Positions 54,739 through 62,734 of a stretch of 64,000 bases of DNA are shown here, piece by piece. Under the pieces are notes generated by a model, which was given only the letters and a program-made list of their open reading frames with translations, did no database searches and had not been told where the DNA came from. The stretch is from Lachnospiraceae bacterium NK4A179 (lineage in GTDB: Bacteria > Bacillota > Clostridia > Lachnospirales > Lachnospiraceae): assembly GCA_000421045.1 (NCBI GenBank), contig ATWC01000001.1, positions 1 through 64,000 of the forward strand. The letters run 5' to 3'. The translations under genes and the position numbers were made by a program. How positions within the stretch are numbered: position 1 is the first letter of the stretch; every line of letters starts with the position of its first letter.

Positions 54739-55398
54739 CTATTTATTTAGTTTCTTAAGCAGACGGTTCATATCTTCCTGCTCGGATGCTATAAGAAGTT
54801 CCTCACCTTTTTTAAGACGTGCATCGGGATCAACTCTGGCATTAAGACGATCACCGCTCTTAACCGCTATAACATTGGCCCCGTAACCTGCACGGAGATT
54901 CAGCTGTTTCAAGGTCTTCCCCACCCACTCTGCAGGCGGAAGAATGTTTACGATCACGATATCATCATTAAAAGAAAAATAATCTATAACATTTCCCGAA
55001 AGGACTTTTCTTGCTGTTCGGACAGCGCTGTCCTCTTCTGAATAAATGACCTCATCCGCACCGACTTTAAGGAATATATCTCCCATACGATGGCTTGATG
55101 CCTTCGCAAGTATCCTTGGAACACCCAGTTCCTTGGCGATCATTATGCACATAATGCTTGATTCCAGACATGACGCCATTGAAACAATGACAGCATCCAT
55201 ATTTTCTATACCGATTCCCTTTATCGCTTCCGGGGAACTTAGATCAGCCGACATCGCATAAGACACTTTATCCGAATAATGATTAACCTGCTCTTTATCC
55301 GCATCTGCTATAAGCACATCTGCGCCCAGATCTACCAGCTCATCTACAAGCCTTGATCCAAATATTCCTAATCCAAGTACTGCTACTGATTTTTTCAT
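54739..55398 (-). CDS. trkA: TrkA/KtrA potassium channel regulatory subunit
   Basis: The 219-residue cytoplasmic protein has an RCK-N nucleotide-binding domain (VAVLGLGIFGSRLVDEL, about 1-140) and an RCK-C domain (about 140-219), one of each, as in KtrA. It gates the membrane subunit encoded just upstream. Its 48-base leader holds a hairpin shared with the amino acid transporter leader and the site GTGGAGGA. RCK-C domains of this group can bind cyclic di-AMP; that is family knowledge, not visible here. Confidence 0.93.
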   Translation of the reverse strand: MKKSVAVLGLGIFGSRLVDELVDLGADVLIADADKEQVNHYSDKVSYAMSADLSSPEAIKGIGIENMDAVIVSMASCLESSIMCIMIAKELGVPRILAKASSHRMGDIFLKVGADEVIYSEEDSAVRTARKVLSGNVIDYFSFNDDIVIVNILPPAEWVGKTLKQLNLRAGYGANVIAVKSGDRLNARVDPDARLKKGEELLIASEQEDMNRLLKKLNK

Positions 55399-55415
55399 AG
55401 TATGTCCTCCACGAA

Positions 55416-55440
55416 GAGAAATCCGCGTATGCGTTCTCTC
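55416..55440 (-). promoter_or_regulatory. leader hairpin, copy B of a two-copy element
   Basis: Minus strand: outer stem GAGAGA/TTTCTC, A opposite GA, inner CGC/GCG with loop ATAC, then after 3 bases GTGGAGGA. It differs from copy A (38071-38095) at two bases: one turns an A-U pair into G-U, the other is in the loop. It lies between trkH and trkA. Confidence 0.6.
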
Positions 55441-55446
55441 AAAACA

Positions 55447-56829
55447 CTACCCTACATAAAATTTTCCGTCTGCATAACTTATCTCATTTTTTGCGACATT
55501 TCCTGATGAGAAGAAAAACGCCATTGATATCGGCCCTATCCTGCCCAGATACATTGCTATTATCACGATCACCCTTCCGGCAGTACCAAGCCCCGGTGTC
55601 AGAGCCCTTGTAAGCCCGACCGTTGCTGTAGCACTGAATATCTCATACAAAGCATCCGTTGCATCCACATGCTCCACTGCCATCAGGAGCACGGAAAGAA
55701 ACAATGTAACCGCAAGCGATATGGTAAATATAGCAGAAGCTTTTCTGATCATCTCCCGATCTAGTGTCCTGCCCCAGAGCACAGCCTCATCACGTTTACC
55801 GATATAACAAAATGCATTGATCAAAAGCACCGCAACCGTTACAGTCTTAACTCCGCCTGCCATACCCATAGGAGAACCGCCTATGAACATATAAACACAG
55901 CCTGCTGTAGCCGTAGCATCGGTAAGCTTTTCCTGAGGCACCGCGGCAAAGCCTGCGGTTCTGAAAGTAATGGACTGAAAAATGCTGTTCATGATCTTTG
56001 ATGAAACAGAAAGATTTCCAAAAGTATCCGGATTGTTCCACTCCGTCGCTCCAACGATCGCTGCTCCGCTTATTATAAGAAAAGCAGTACAGAAAAGAAC
56101 CAGCCTTGTATGTTCTCTTAAATGCCTTATGAACCTTATCTTACGGTTCTTTATTGTCATAGCTATGGAATCTGCTATATCAAACCATACTATATAACCA
56201 AGTCCGCCTGCGATGATCAGAAGCATTGTAGTTATCATTATGAGCGGATCATCATGATAATTGATAAGGCTAGAAGGCCCAAGTATATCTATACCCGCAT
56301 TACAGAAAGCAGAGACAGAGTGAAAAACAGCATACCACCATCCTCTTGCCCTTCCAAACTGTGGAACAAACCTGATCGAATAAAGAACTGCGCCCGTCAT
56401 TTCCACAAGCATGACGCCTGCAGCCACCCTGCACATAAACCTGACAGTGCCGCGCACAGTATCAAGATTAAAAGAATCCATTATAAGAACTCTGGCCTTT
56501 AAGGAAATCTTTGACCCCCATGCCACAAGCATCATTGATGCGACCATGACTAATCCCAGACCGCCAACCTGTATCAGAAGAAGAATGATAACCTTTCCAA
56601 ACAGCGACCAGTGAGCATATGTATCAACAACAACCAGTCCGGTTACACATACGGATGTCACTGCCGTAAAAAGAGCGGTGAGATAATCCGTTTCATAGCC
56701 TTTTGCCGTAGAGACCGGTAAATATAAAAGCAGACTTCCCAGTAATATCAGTCCCAGAAAACCGACAGGGATCAACTGCGCAGAAGTAATGTGCAGTTTC
56801 TTCCGATCATTATTGCTTGTTTTTTTCAT
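55447..56829 (-). CDS. trkH: TrkH/KtrB potassium transporter membrane subunit
   Basis: The 460-residue protein has four repeated M1-P-M2 units. Selectivity loops with their glycines are SVCVTGLVVV, SAFCNAGIDIL, FRTAGFAAV and TATVGLTRAL. With TrkA it takes up K+ driven by Na+ or the membrane potential. The start overlaps the preceding gene of unknown function by four bases, which ties the potassium system to the glycosidase transcript. Confidence 0.94.
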   Translation of the reverse strand: MKKTSNNDRKKLHITSAQLIPVGFLGLILLGSLLLYLPVSTAKGYETDYLTALFTAVTSVCVTGLVVVDTYAHWSLFGKVIILLLIQVGGLGLVMVASMMLVAWGSKISLKARVLIMDSFNLDTVRGTVRFMCRVAAGVMLVEMTGAVLYSIRFVPQFGRARGWWYAVFHSVSAFCNAGIDILGPSSLINYHDDPLIMITTMLLIIAGGLGYIVWFDIADSIAMTIKNRKIRFIRHLREHTRLVLFCTAFLIISGAAIVGATEWNNPDTFGNLSVSSKIMNSIFQSITFRTAGFAAVPQEKLTDATATAGCVYMFIGGSPMGMAGGVKTVTVAVLLINAFCYIGKRDEAVLWGRTLDREMIRKASAIFTISLAVTLFLSVLLMAVEHVDATDALYEIFSATATVGLTRALTPGLGTAGRVIVIIAMYLGRIGPISMAFFFSSGNVAKNEISYADGKFYVG

Positions 56830-57257
56830 TTATATATTTCCGTCCGTTGATCAAGTATAAAAATGTTATTGATGATCTCATCGGCTTCAGTCTCAGATAC
56901 CGTGCCTTTACCATCAAAAAATATTTCTCCGTTGTCTGTTTGTTTCGGAGACATTATCCCCTTTACACAGACCTGTGCGATATGATTTACACACACGTGA
57001 CAGTCATACAGATCCTTCAATCTGCCTGCATCACCCCAGTCAGGCTCGTCCGGTTCATGAAGTTCCTTTTTCAAAAACTCATGGATTATTCGGGCCGCCT
57101 GACTTCGGATAAGCGGTTTATCAGCCGAAAGCTCATCCATTGCTTCGGCAAAACCGTGCATCCTTGCAAAATGTAATTTTTCTGCTTCCGATGCATAACT
57201 GCCGTTATAAGCATTCAAAAGCCTGCATATAAAACTACCTGTATTTATCTCATTCAT
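56826..57257 (-). CDS. small SLH-like protein downstream of alpha-galactosidase
   Basis: The 143-residue protein has no signal peptide or membrane helix. Its middle and end (QAARIIHEFLKKEL, LYDCHVCVNHIAQVCVKGIM, VSETEADEIINNIF) follow the rhythm of S-layer homology repeats, with three cysteines added. SLH repeats normally bind cell wall polymers outside the cell, so a cytoplasmic version would be odd. It overlaps the alpha-galactosidase gene by 8 bases and trkH by 4. I do not know its function. Confidence 0.6.
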   Translation of the reverse strand: MNEINTGSFICRLLNAYNGSYASEAEKLHFARMHGFAEAMDELSADKPLIRSQAARIIHEFLKKELHEPDEPDWGDAGRLKDLYDCHVCVNHIAQVCVKGIMSPKQTDNGEIFFDGKGTVSETEADEIINNIFILDQRTEIYK

Positions 57258-59064
57258 GAGGCGTGATCTTGTATGTTACATTCCCGCAGCCTTCAAGACC
57301 GTTCACTCCAAACACACCGGATGTATTTTCAGTAACTTCCTCTGTCCAGAGATCCTTAAGCTCAAAACTGACCGCTTTACTGAACTTTTCGCAATCCGGC
57401 ATTTTTTTGCCTATATATCCCACAATATCAGAGACACTTACACTGACAGACTGACCGCTTGCCTCCTCGCTTAAGTTAAAAAACGAAAGTGCCACGCTTC
57501 CGTCAGAAAGAGGTTTTGCAAGCACATCTATTCTTTCATTGTCTCTGGTATAAACCTGATCAGGCCTGCCGGTCCCTATGCCTGTTGAAAAGATCCTCTT
57601 GGCCTGGATTCCCAGACTGTCGCGGTTAAGATCGATTATATCTTTATTCGCAATGATACTGTAAAACTCATCGCCCTTTTCAACTCTGCGCAGATCAAGC
57701 CCCAGCATGAGCGGAGCATTCATCATTGCCCACATGGTAAAATGAGTCCTGCTCATCACGGGTGTCATACCGTTCATGCCTACCATAAGCATATCAGGAT
57801 CGTTCCATCCTTTATCGAGCCCCGAAAACTCATCCATGATCACGCACTTATTATATTGGGAAGTAACCGAAGGTGTATAATCATCCTTCCACGTACCCGT
57901 TCCGGGATCTCCGTCAGCACCTACTTTAAATGTGATATCGTTCAGTATCCTCCAGGAATCGCTGACCTTATATGCCCAATTCTGCGGCTGTGTTTTGCCC
58001 CATTCGCATACAGAAAGTATCACATCCTTTTCCGGAGCAGCCGCCTTAAGTCCCTCCAGCATTGCTGCATACGAATTAAGAGTATTTTCCTGCCTCCTGT
58101 GGTTCATAAGACGCAGTATATTTTTACCTTTAGAAAGCTTTAACTTTATAGGTTCAGAAACCGCAAATTCTTCAGGACCTTCAGTCTCCGGCAACAGATC
58201 ATCAAAGAAAAGTGCAGACTCCGGGGCACTGCCAACTGCGACCTGAAGCCACTGTCCGATCCCCTCTTCTTTCCCGGAAGCATATTCAACACTTAACTCA
58301 TATTCACCGTTTTCGGGAACATCCAATTCAAAAACAAGTTCACTGCTCCTGTCTCCTACCGGTGTGAACTCAGGACCCGTTCCATCGAATGTACCTATAT
58401 AAGATACATATGTATCATTCTTTACAGCCCGTTCCCCTGTGATCTTGCCTTCTTTTACGGCAGAAAGGCTTTTTTCAAAGCCACTGCCTTTGATCTGAAT
58501 ACTCTTTATCAAAGGTGCATATACAAATCTGGCATTTGCCGCATCGGAAAAAGTGGCATTATCCCAAAGATAATAGCAATTGTCCACTTTCAGAAAATCC
58601 ACACCCCATTCGATATAGGACGCAGCATCAGTCATCTCATGACCACAGGTTCCAACAGCTGCTCCTGCACAAAGATTAGTACCTATATCATTGTACATGC
58701 CAAATTTCAGGCCTTTGCCGTGAATATAGTCAGAAAGAGCCTTGAAACCTGACGGAAATTTAACTTCCTCATTTGTTATCTTTCCGTCTACACGTTCAGG
58801 CTTATAGCATCCGTCATCGAGTACCACATATTCATATCCGAGCTTATCAAGGCCCAGCTCGACTATCTTATCAGCCATAGCTTTTGTAAGCGCCTCTGTA
58901 TTACCGCTGCCAAAAGCATTCCAGCTGTTCCACCCCATAGGTGGCAGATGGCCTTTCTTTTTTCCCAAGAGAACACTTCCATCAGCAAACGAATCAAATT
59001 GATAATCTTTGCCCTTAAGTGCACCGGGACTATTTGGAGTCATCTCATCTAATTCTTTTCCCAT
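57250..59064 (-). CDS. GH27 alpha-galactosidase with inserted CBM-like domain
   Basis: The 604-residue enzyme has the GH27 barrel: PPMGWNSWNAFG, YVVLDDGCY, nucleophile Asp in DFLKVDNCYY, acid/base region GWNDPDMLMVGMNG, with a C-terminal beta domain. A beta-sandwich like CBM35/CBM6 (about 215-330: GEYELSVEYASGKEEG...GKNILRLMNHR) is inserted in the barrel between the nucleophile and LSVCEWG. There is no signal peptide, so it should act in the cytoplasm on imported galactosides. It lies 31 bases after the GH39 gene. Confidence 0.92.
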   Translation of the reverse strand: MGKELDEMTPNSPGALKGKDYQFDSFADGSVLLGKKKGHLPPMGWNSWNAFGSGNTEALTKAMADKIVELGLDKLGYEYVVLDDGCYKPERVDGKITNEEVKFPSGFKALSDYIHGKGLKFGMYNDIGTNLCAGAAVGTCGHEMTDAASYIEWGVDFLKVDNCYYLWDNATFSDAANARFVYAPLIKSIQIKGSGFEKSLSAVKEGKITGERAVKNDTYVSYIGTFDGTGPEFTPVGDRSSELVFELDVPENGEYELSVEYASGKEEGIGQWLQVAVGSAPESALFFDDLLPETEGPEEFAVSEPIKLKLSKGKNILRLMNHRRQENTLNSYAAMLEGLKAAAPEKDVILSVCEWGKTQPQNWAYKVSDSWRILNDITFKVGADGDPGTGTWKDDYTPSVTSQYNKCVIMDEFSGLDKGWNDPDMLMVGMNGMTPVMSRTHFTMWAMMNAPLMLGLDLRRVEKGDEFYSIIANKDIIDLNRDSLGIQAKRIFSTGIGTGRPDQVYTRDNERIDVLAKPLSDGSVALSFFNLSEEASGQSVSVSVSDIVGYIGKKMPDCEKFSKAVSFELKDLWTEEVTENTSGVFGVNGLEGCGNVTYKITPHE

Positions 59065-59095
59065 AATTTAAACCTGTTTTCTCCGGAAATGCAGT

Positions 59096-60592
59096 TTAAT
59101 GAAAATTCAGAACCCTGTCGTAATCATAACCCCTGTCAGGAGTGAATGTACGTTTGTTAAGCTCAAAATAAACAACACCATTCTTATTTACATCAAATGA
59201 AGCGCTTATCTTTCCATCCTTACCGTCAACTATTTCGCTCTTTATCAAAGGATTTGCACATGATCTTAAAAGGGCTGTCTGAGCTTCATCAAGATACTGA
59301 GGTTCTCCAAGATCATGCCATACTTTAAGGGGATTGCAGCATTCCTCATCGACAGTCTTTGTTATCAAAGTATACTGATCTGCATCAGCACTCATTTCAA
59401 AGCTACGTGAGAGCTTATCTTCTTTATAGTTCCAGAGTATACCCGCAAAACCATCATCAGTCTTAACGATAACAGCTGTATCATCCTTAAGGAGGCAACG
59501 CTGACCCTTGTTCTTAAGCTGCTTATAGAAAGAGAATGTCCAAAATGTAGGCTTGGGTATGCAGCCGTTAGCAACCATACCGAACCCGCCATGGAACGGT
59601 GTGAACGGAACGCCCTGCTCTTCAAAAACATCTCCGAAGGTCCAGTAAGAATATGATTCATTCATATCCCCGAGACGTGAAAGCTGACCGGCTAAATATG
59701 CAGCATTCAGATTAGTATCATGAATAACACCCTTCGGGGTATATGATGTGCTGAACTCTGTAATATGTATAGGGAATCCCCTGAACTCATCAAACTCGTC
59801 AATAATGTCTCTTGTACTCTGAAGATTACTTATCCTCATATCGGAATCCTCAAGAAGAGAATAGTCATAATGTCCGACTCTTTCGGGAAATTCTACAGTA
59901 TAGTGATGACGGGTGATAAAATCCGGCTTGAGTTTACTATCCCTGCAGAACTCAAGGAAAGATCTGATCCATCTTGCATCATCAACACCGCAAATAGCAG
60001 GACCACCCACTTTGAAATGCTGATCATATGCCTTTATGGCAAGAAATGTTTCTTTAAAGAGTTTGAAATACTCATCCATATCTGCCTTATACCAGAAACC
60101 GGGCAGATTAGGCTCATTCCAGACTTCGATATTCCAATCAAGCACCTCTTCTCCGTAACGAGCTCTGAGATGCTTAAGAAGAAAAACAACCATATCCGTC
60201 CACATGGAATAATCCTTAGGCGGTGTGGTATTGCCCTTCCAGTAAAAGATCGTCTGCTCGCCGCTTGCAAGCTTTGAAGGCATGAAACCAAGCTCTATAA
60301 AAGGTCTGATATTCAGCTTTAAATAACTGTCAAAGATCCTGTCTATATATGTATAGTTATATTCAACTTTTGTCTGACCGTCTTCTTCATATTCGTGATA
60401 TATGGATACATCATCCGAGAATAAACCATGACCACGGATATTCTTAAAACCGATCTCCTCCTGAACCATTTTGAGCTGCTCAAGATATTCAGCAGTCAGA
60501 GCAAGTCCGAGTCTTCCTGTACCAACACAGAAATCAACATTATTATTGAATAAAACATCAGCGTCATTTTTCACAGCAGTCTTATTAGTCAT
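59096..60592 (-). CDS. GH39 beta-xylosidase
   Basis: The 498-residue enzyme has the GH39 barrel with acid/base Glu in WNIEVWNEPNLPGFW and nucleophile Glu in FPIHITEFSTSYTP, and a C-terminal beta domain. No signal peptide is seen, so it cleaves xylo-oligosaccharides inside the cell. With the alpha-galactosidase it suits use of plant hemicellulose. Start ATG follows AAGGAAGAGG. No lipid or binding domain is attached. Some GH39 enzymes act on iduronate or other sugars, so xylose is likely, not certain. Confidence 0.9.
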   Translation of the reverse strand: MTNKTAVKNDADVLFNNNVDFCVGTGRLGLALTAEYLEQLKMVQEEIGFKNIRGHGLFSDDVSIYHEYEEDGQTKVEYNYTYIDRIFDSYLKLNIRPFIELGFMPSKLASGEQTIFYWKGNTTPPKDYSMWTDMVVFLLKHLRARYGEEVLDWNIEVWNEPNLPGFWYKADMDEYFKLFKETFLAIKAYDQHFKVGGPAICGVDDARWIRSFLEFCRDSKLKPDFITRHHYTVEFPERVGHYDYSLLEDSDMRISNLQSTRDIIDEFDEFRGFPIHITEFSTSYTPKGVIHDTNLNAAYLAGQLSRLGDMNESYSYWTFGDVFEEQGVPFTPFHGGFGMVANGCIPKPTFWTFSFYKQLKNKGQRCLLKDDTAVIVKTDDGFAGILWNYKEDKLSRSFEMSADADQYTLITKTVDEECCNPLKVWHDLGEPQYLDEAQTALLRSCANPLIKSEIVDGKDGKISASFDVNKNGVVYFELNKRTFTPDRGYDYDRVLNFH

Positions 60593-60636
60593 GTTTTTTC
60601 CTCTTCCTTTACCTGTATTTTTTCATCTATCAAATA

Positions 60637-60667
60637 ATTAGCCTTATCGGCATCCGATAAGGCTAAT
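60637..60667 (-). terminator. terminator between the CotH gene and GH39
   Basis: A perfect 14-bp stem ATTAGCCTTATCGG/CCGATAAGGCTAAT with a three-base loop, then TATTTG on the minus strand. It lies about 40 bases after the CotH gene. Confidence 0.85.
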
Positions 60668-60707
60668 AATACTAAATCTTCAGGCAAAAGAAAACCAACA
60701 ACAGTTT

Positions 60708-62630
60708 TTACAGAGTATTTTGCACAGGCCAGATATATACGCCTCTGTTTTCCAAGAACCACATCATACGATCCGTAGCATCTTTGGCAGACTCTGCAGA
60801 CCCGCTTGACGGATATCTGTCATAATGCTGAGAAAGAAGCGGCATATATGTTCCAATATATCTATCCATATATTCCCCCGTTCTTTCCGGAGCAAAAGTC
60901 TCATTTGACAGGTCCAGCATTTTTTCCTTAAAAGCAGCCCTGAACTCCTGATTAGTCATTAAATAAGCAAAGCATTTTACAATAATATAGTGAGAATCCG
61001 TGTTGAGCAATCCGCCATCTTCCTTTATATGTCCGCCCATGCCCTCTTTCAGGAAATCTTTTTCCGGATAATCAAGACTTGCTTCCAGATCATACATAAG
61101 GAAGCGCCAGCGTCCATCCCCATATTCCGTATCATCCGGAGTATGAGCTCTCCACATTGAACAGTTTCTGTCAGGCCAGTCCTGATTGTTGAGCCATATC
61201 TCTTCTGCATAGTATTCTACTGCCGATTCAGGATCGACCAGCTTGCAGAATTCATCATAATCCTCTTTTTTCTTAAGAGACTCGTGAGTGTCAAGGAACT
61301 CGTATATATCTATAAGTTCAGGATTTTTAACGAGAGAATCGGTTGTTCCCGGTTCGGAATTTTCATCAACCTTATCTTCCTTTATTTCACACAGATCGAT
61401 ATTATCCTTATCTATACCGTATACGGATTCCAGATAATGTTCGGTAAAATCCGTCTGAAGGATATACACTCCCCAATACTCGCCATTGAGATAAACAACA
61501 CAGGGGCGCGATTTCTGTCTTGTTACAGCTCCGTTTTCCTGTTCATTTAACATATCCTGCAGAAAAGGATCCTCAAATTTCTCCTCTCCAGCACTTACGC
61601 CTGATCTCAGATTAAGTGTATGAAAACACTCTACTGTCTGACCATTTGTATCTTTGAGTCCGTTTCCGAACAGCTCTCCCCTGAAATATTTGTCACCGTA
61701 GTCTTTTCTGGCATAAAGTCTGAAATTCTTCTGTAAAGAAGACCTTGAGATACCGCCCTGTATCCTTATACCGCAGTCCTGTGAAAACAGTTCACTGCAG
61801 CTGCCATCGCCCGAAACATTAAGCATTATGGCAGTAGCTTTGCGTTCCCAGTCTCTTCCGTGCTGATTATAATTCGCATCCCATTTATAAGAATAAAAGC
61901 TTTCAGGTAAATATCCTTCATTTAACGCATCATTCCAGAAATTTTCAAATATCTGACCTTTAACATATATCCCCTTTACGGGATCGAAAAGATCATCATA
62001 ATCCATTGTTATGGATAAAACTGCCAGATCCTCATTTGAAGCCGCAGTACTCTCTGAAAGACCTTCAATATGATCATTCATATCACCAACAAAATAAACG
62101 CCCTGTGATGATGCAGTTGCCTCTTCGTTAGTAAATGCCGCCGCTCTGATCACGGTACACTTATCTACAGCTTCATCTGAGGGAGCATCAAAGCCGCTTA
62201 CATATCTGCAAACTGTCTCGTCAAGCTCACTTCCATCAAAAGATATAAGATCAGGCAAAACAGCTGAAACAACATTATGTCTGTCCTTTGAATCCGTTAT
62301 CTTCACCGGATCGGCATACTTAATCCTTGTTTTGCTGCAAGCCGGATCACTTCCATCAAGCGTATAGTAGATCGTATCGGCGCCATCACAGGAAATTGAA
62401 AGTTCAAACTCCTCCTTATAGCATCCGGAGGGTGCTGACATTATGATGACCTGATCCTCAGGAGCCACATAAAGATTATTATCAGAAACCGGTTCATCAC
62501 CAACCTGCGCGGTCTCTTCCGATTGCACCAAGCTGTCATTCTTTTTACTGTAAAGGGCACACAGTCCGCAAAAAGCTATCAGGATAACACCTGAAATAGC
62601 AAGTAGTGTATAATAAGTACGTTTCTTCAT
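60708..62630 (-). CDS. CotH kinase family surface protein
   Basis: The 640-residue protein has an N-terminal signal anchor (about 7-27), a chitobiase C-terminal-like domain (about 62-180: TIYYTLDGSDPACSKTRIKY) and a CotH domain (about 190-620). CotH landmarks are DCGIRIQGGISRSSLQKNF, CVVYLNGEYWGVYIL, DWPDRNCSMWR and WRFLMYDLEASL; the Asp/Asn metal ligands look intact. CotH proteins are atypical kinases first known from spore coats; secreted ones occur near polysaccharide systems. The start follows GGAGG at a long 12-base spacing. It is divergent from the YfhO-like gene. Confidence 0.88.
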   Translation of the reverse strand: MKKRTYYTLLAISGVILIAFCGLCALYSKKNDSLVQSEETAQVGDEPVSDNNLYVAPEDQVIIMSAPSGCYKEEFELSISCDGADTIYYTLDGSDPACSKTRIKYADPVKITDSKDRHNVVSAVLPDLISFDGSELDETVCRYVSGFDAPSDEAVDKCTVIRAAAFTNEEATASSQGVYFVGDMNDHIEGLSESTAASNEDLAVLSITMDYDDLFDPVKGIYVKGQIFENFWNDALNEGYLPESFYSYKWDANYNQHGRDWERKATAIMLNVSGDGSCSELFSQDCGIRIQGGISRSSLQKNFRLYARKDYGDKYFRGELFGNGLKDTNGQTVECFHTLNLRSGVSAGEEKFEDPFLQDMLNEQENGAVTRQKSRPCVVYLNGEYWGVYILQTDFTEHYLESVYGIDKDNIDLCEIKEDKVDENSEPGTTDSLVKNPELIDIYEFLDTHESLKKKEDYDEFCKLVDPESAVEYYAEEIWLNNQDWPDRNCSMWRAHTPDDTEYGDGRWRFLMYDLEASLDYPEKDFLKEGMGGHIKEDGGLLNTDSHYIIVKCFAYLMTNQEFRAAFKEKMLDLSNETFAPERTGEYMDRYIGTYMPLLSQHYDRYPSSGSAESAKDATDRMMWFLENRGVYIWPVQNTL

Positions 62631-62734
62631 AGCTTATGAGTTACCTCCAACTAACTCCATCCAACAAATCGGTATTATAGCAGAAGAATTATTAAAAAAA
62701 CATTAAATCTTTCTTAATTTTCAGGAGAAGCATA

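Noticed and set aside
55399-55446. Cyclic di-AMP (ydaO) riboswitch before trkA
   Set aside because: Only 48 bases separate trkH and trkA, far too short for that riboswitch; a small hairpin is what is present.
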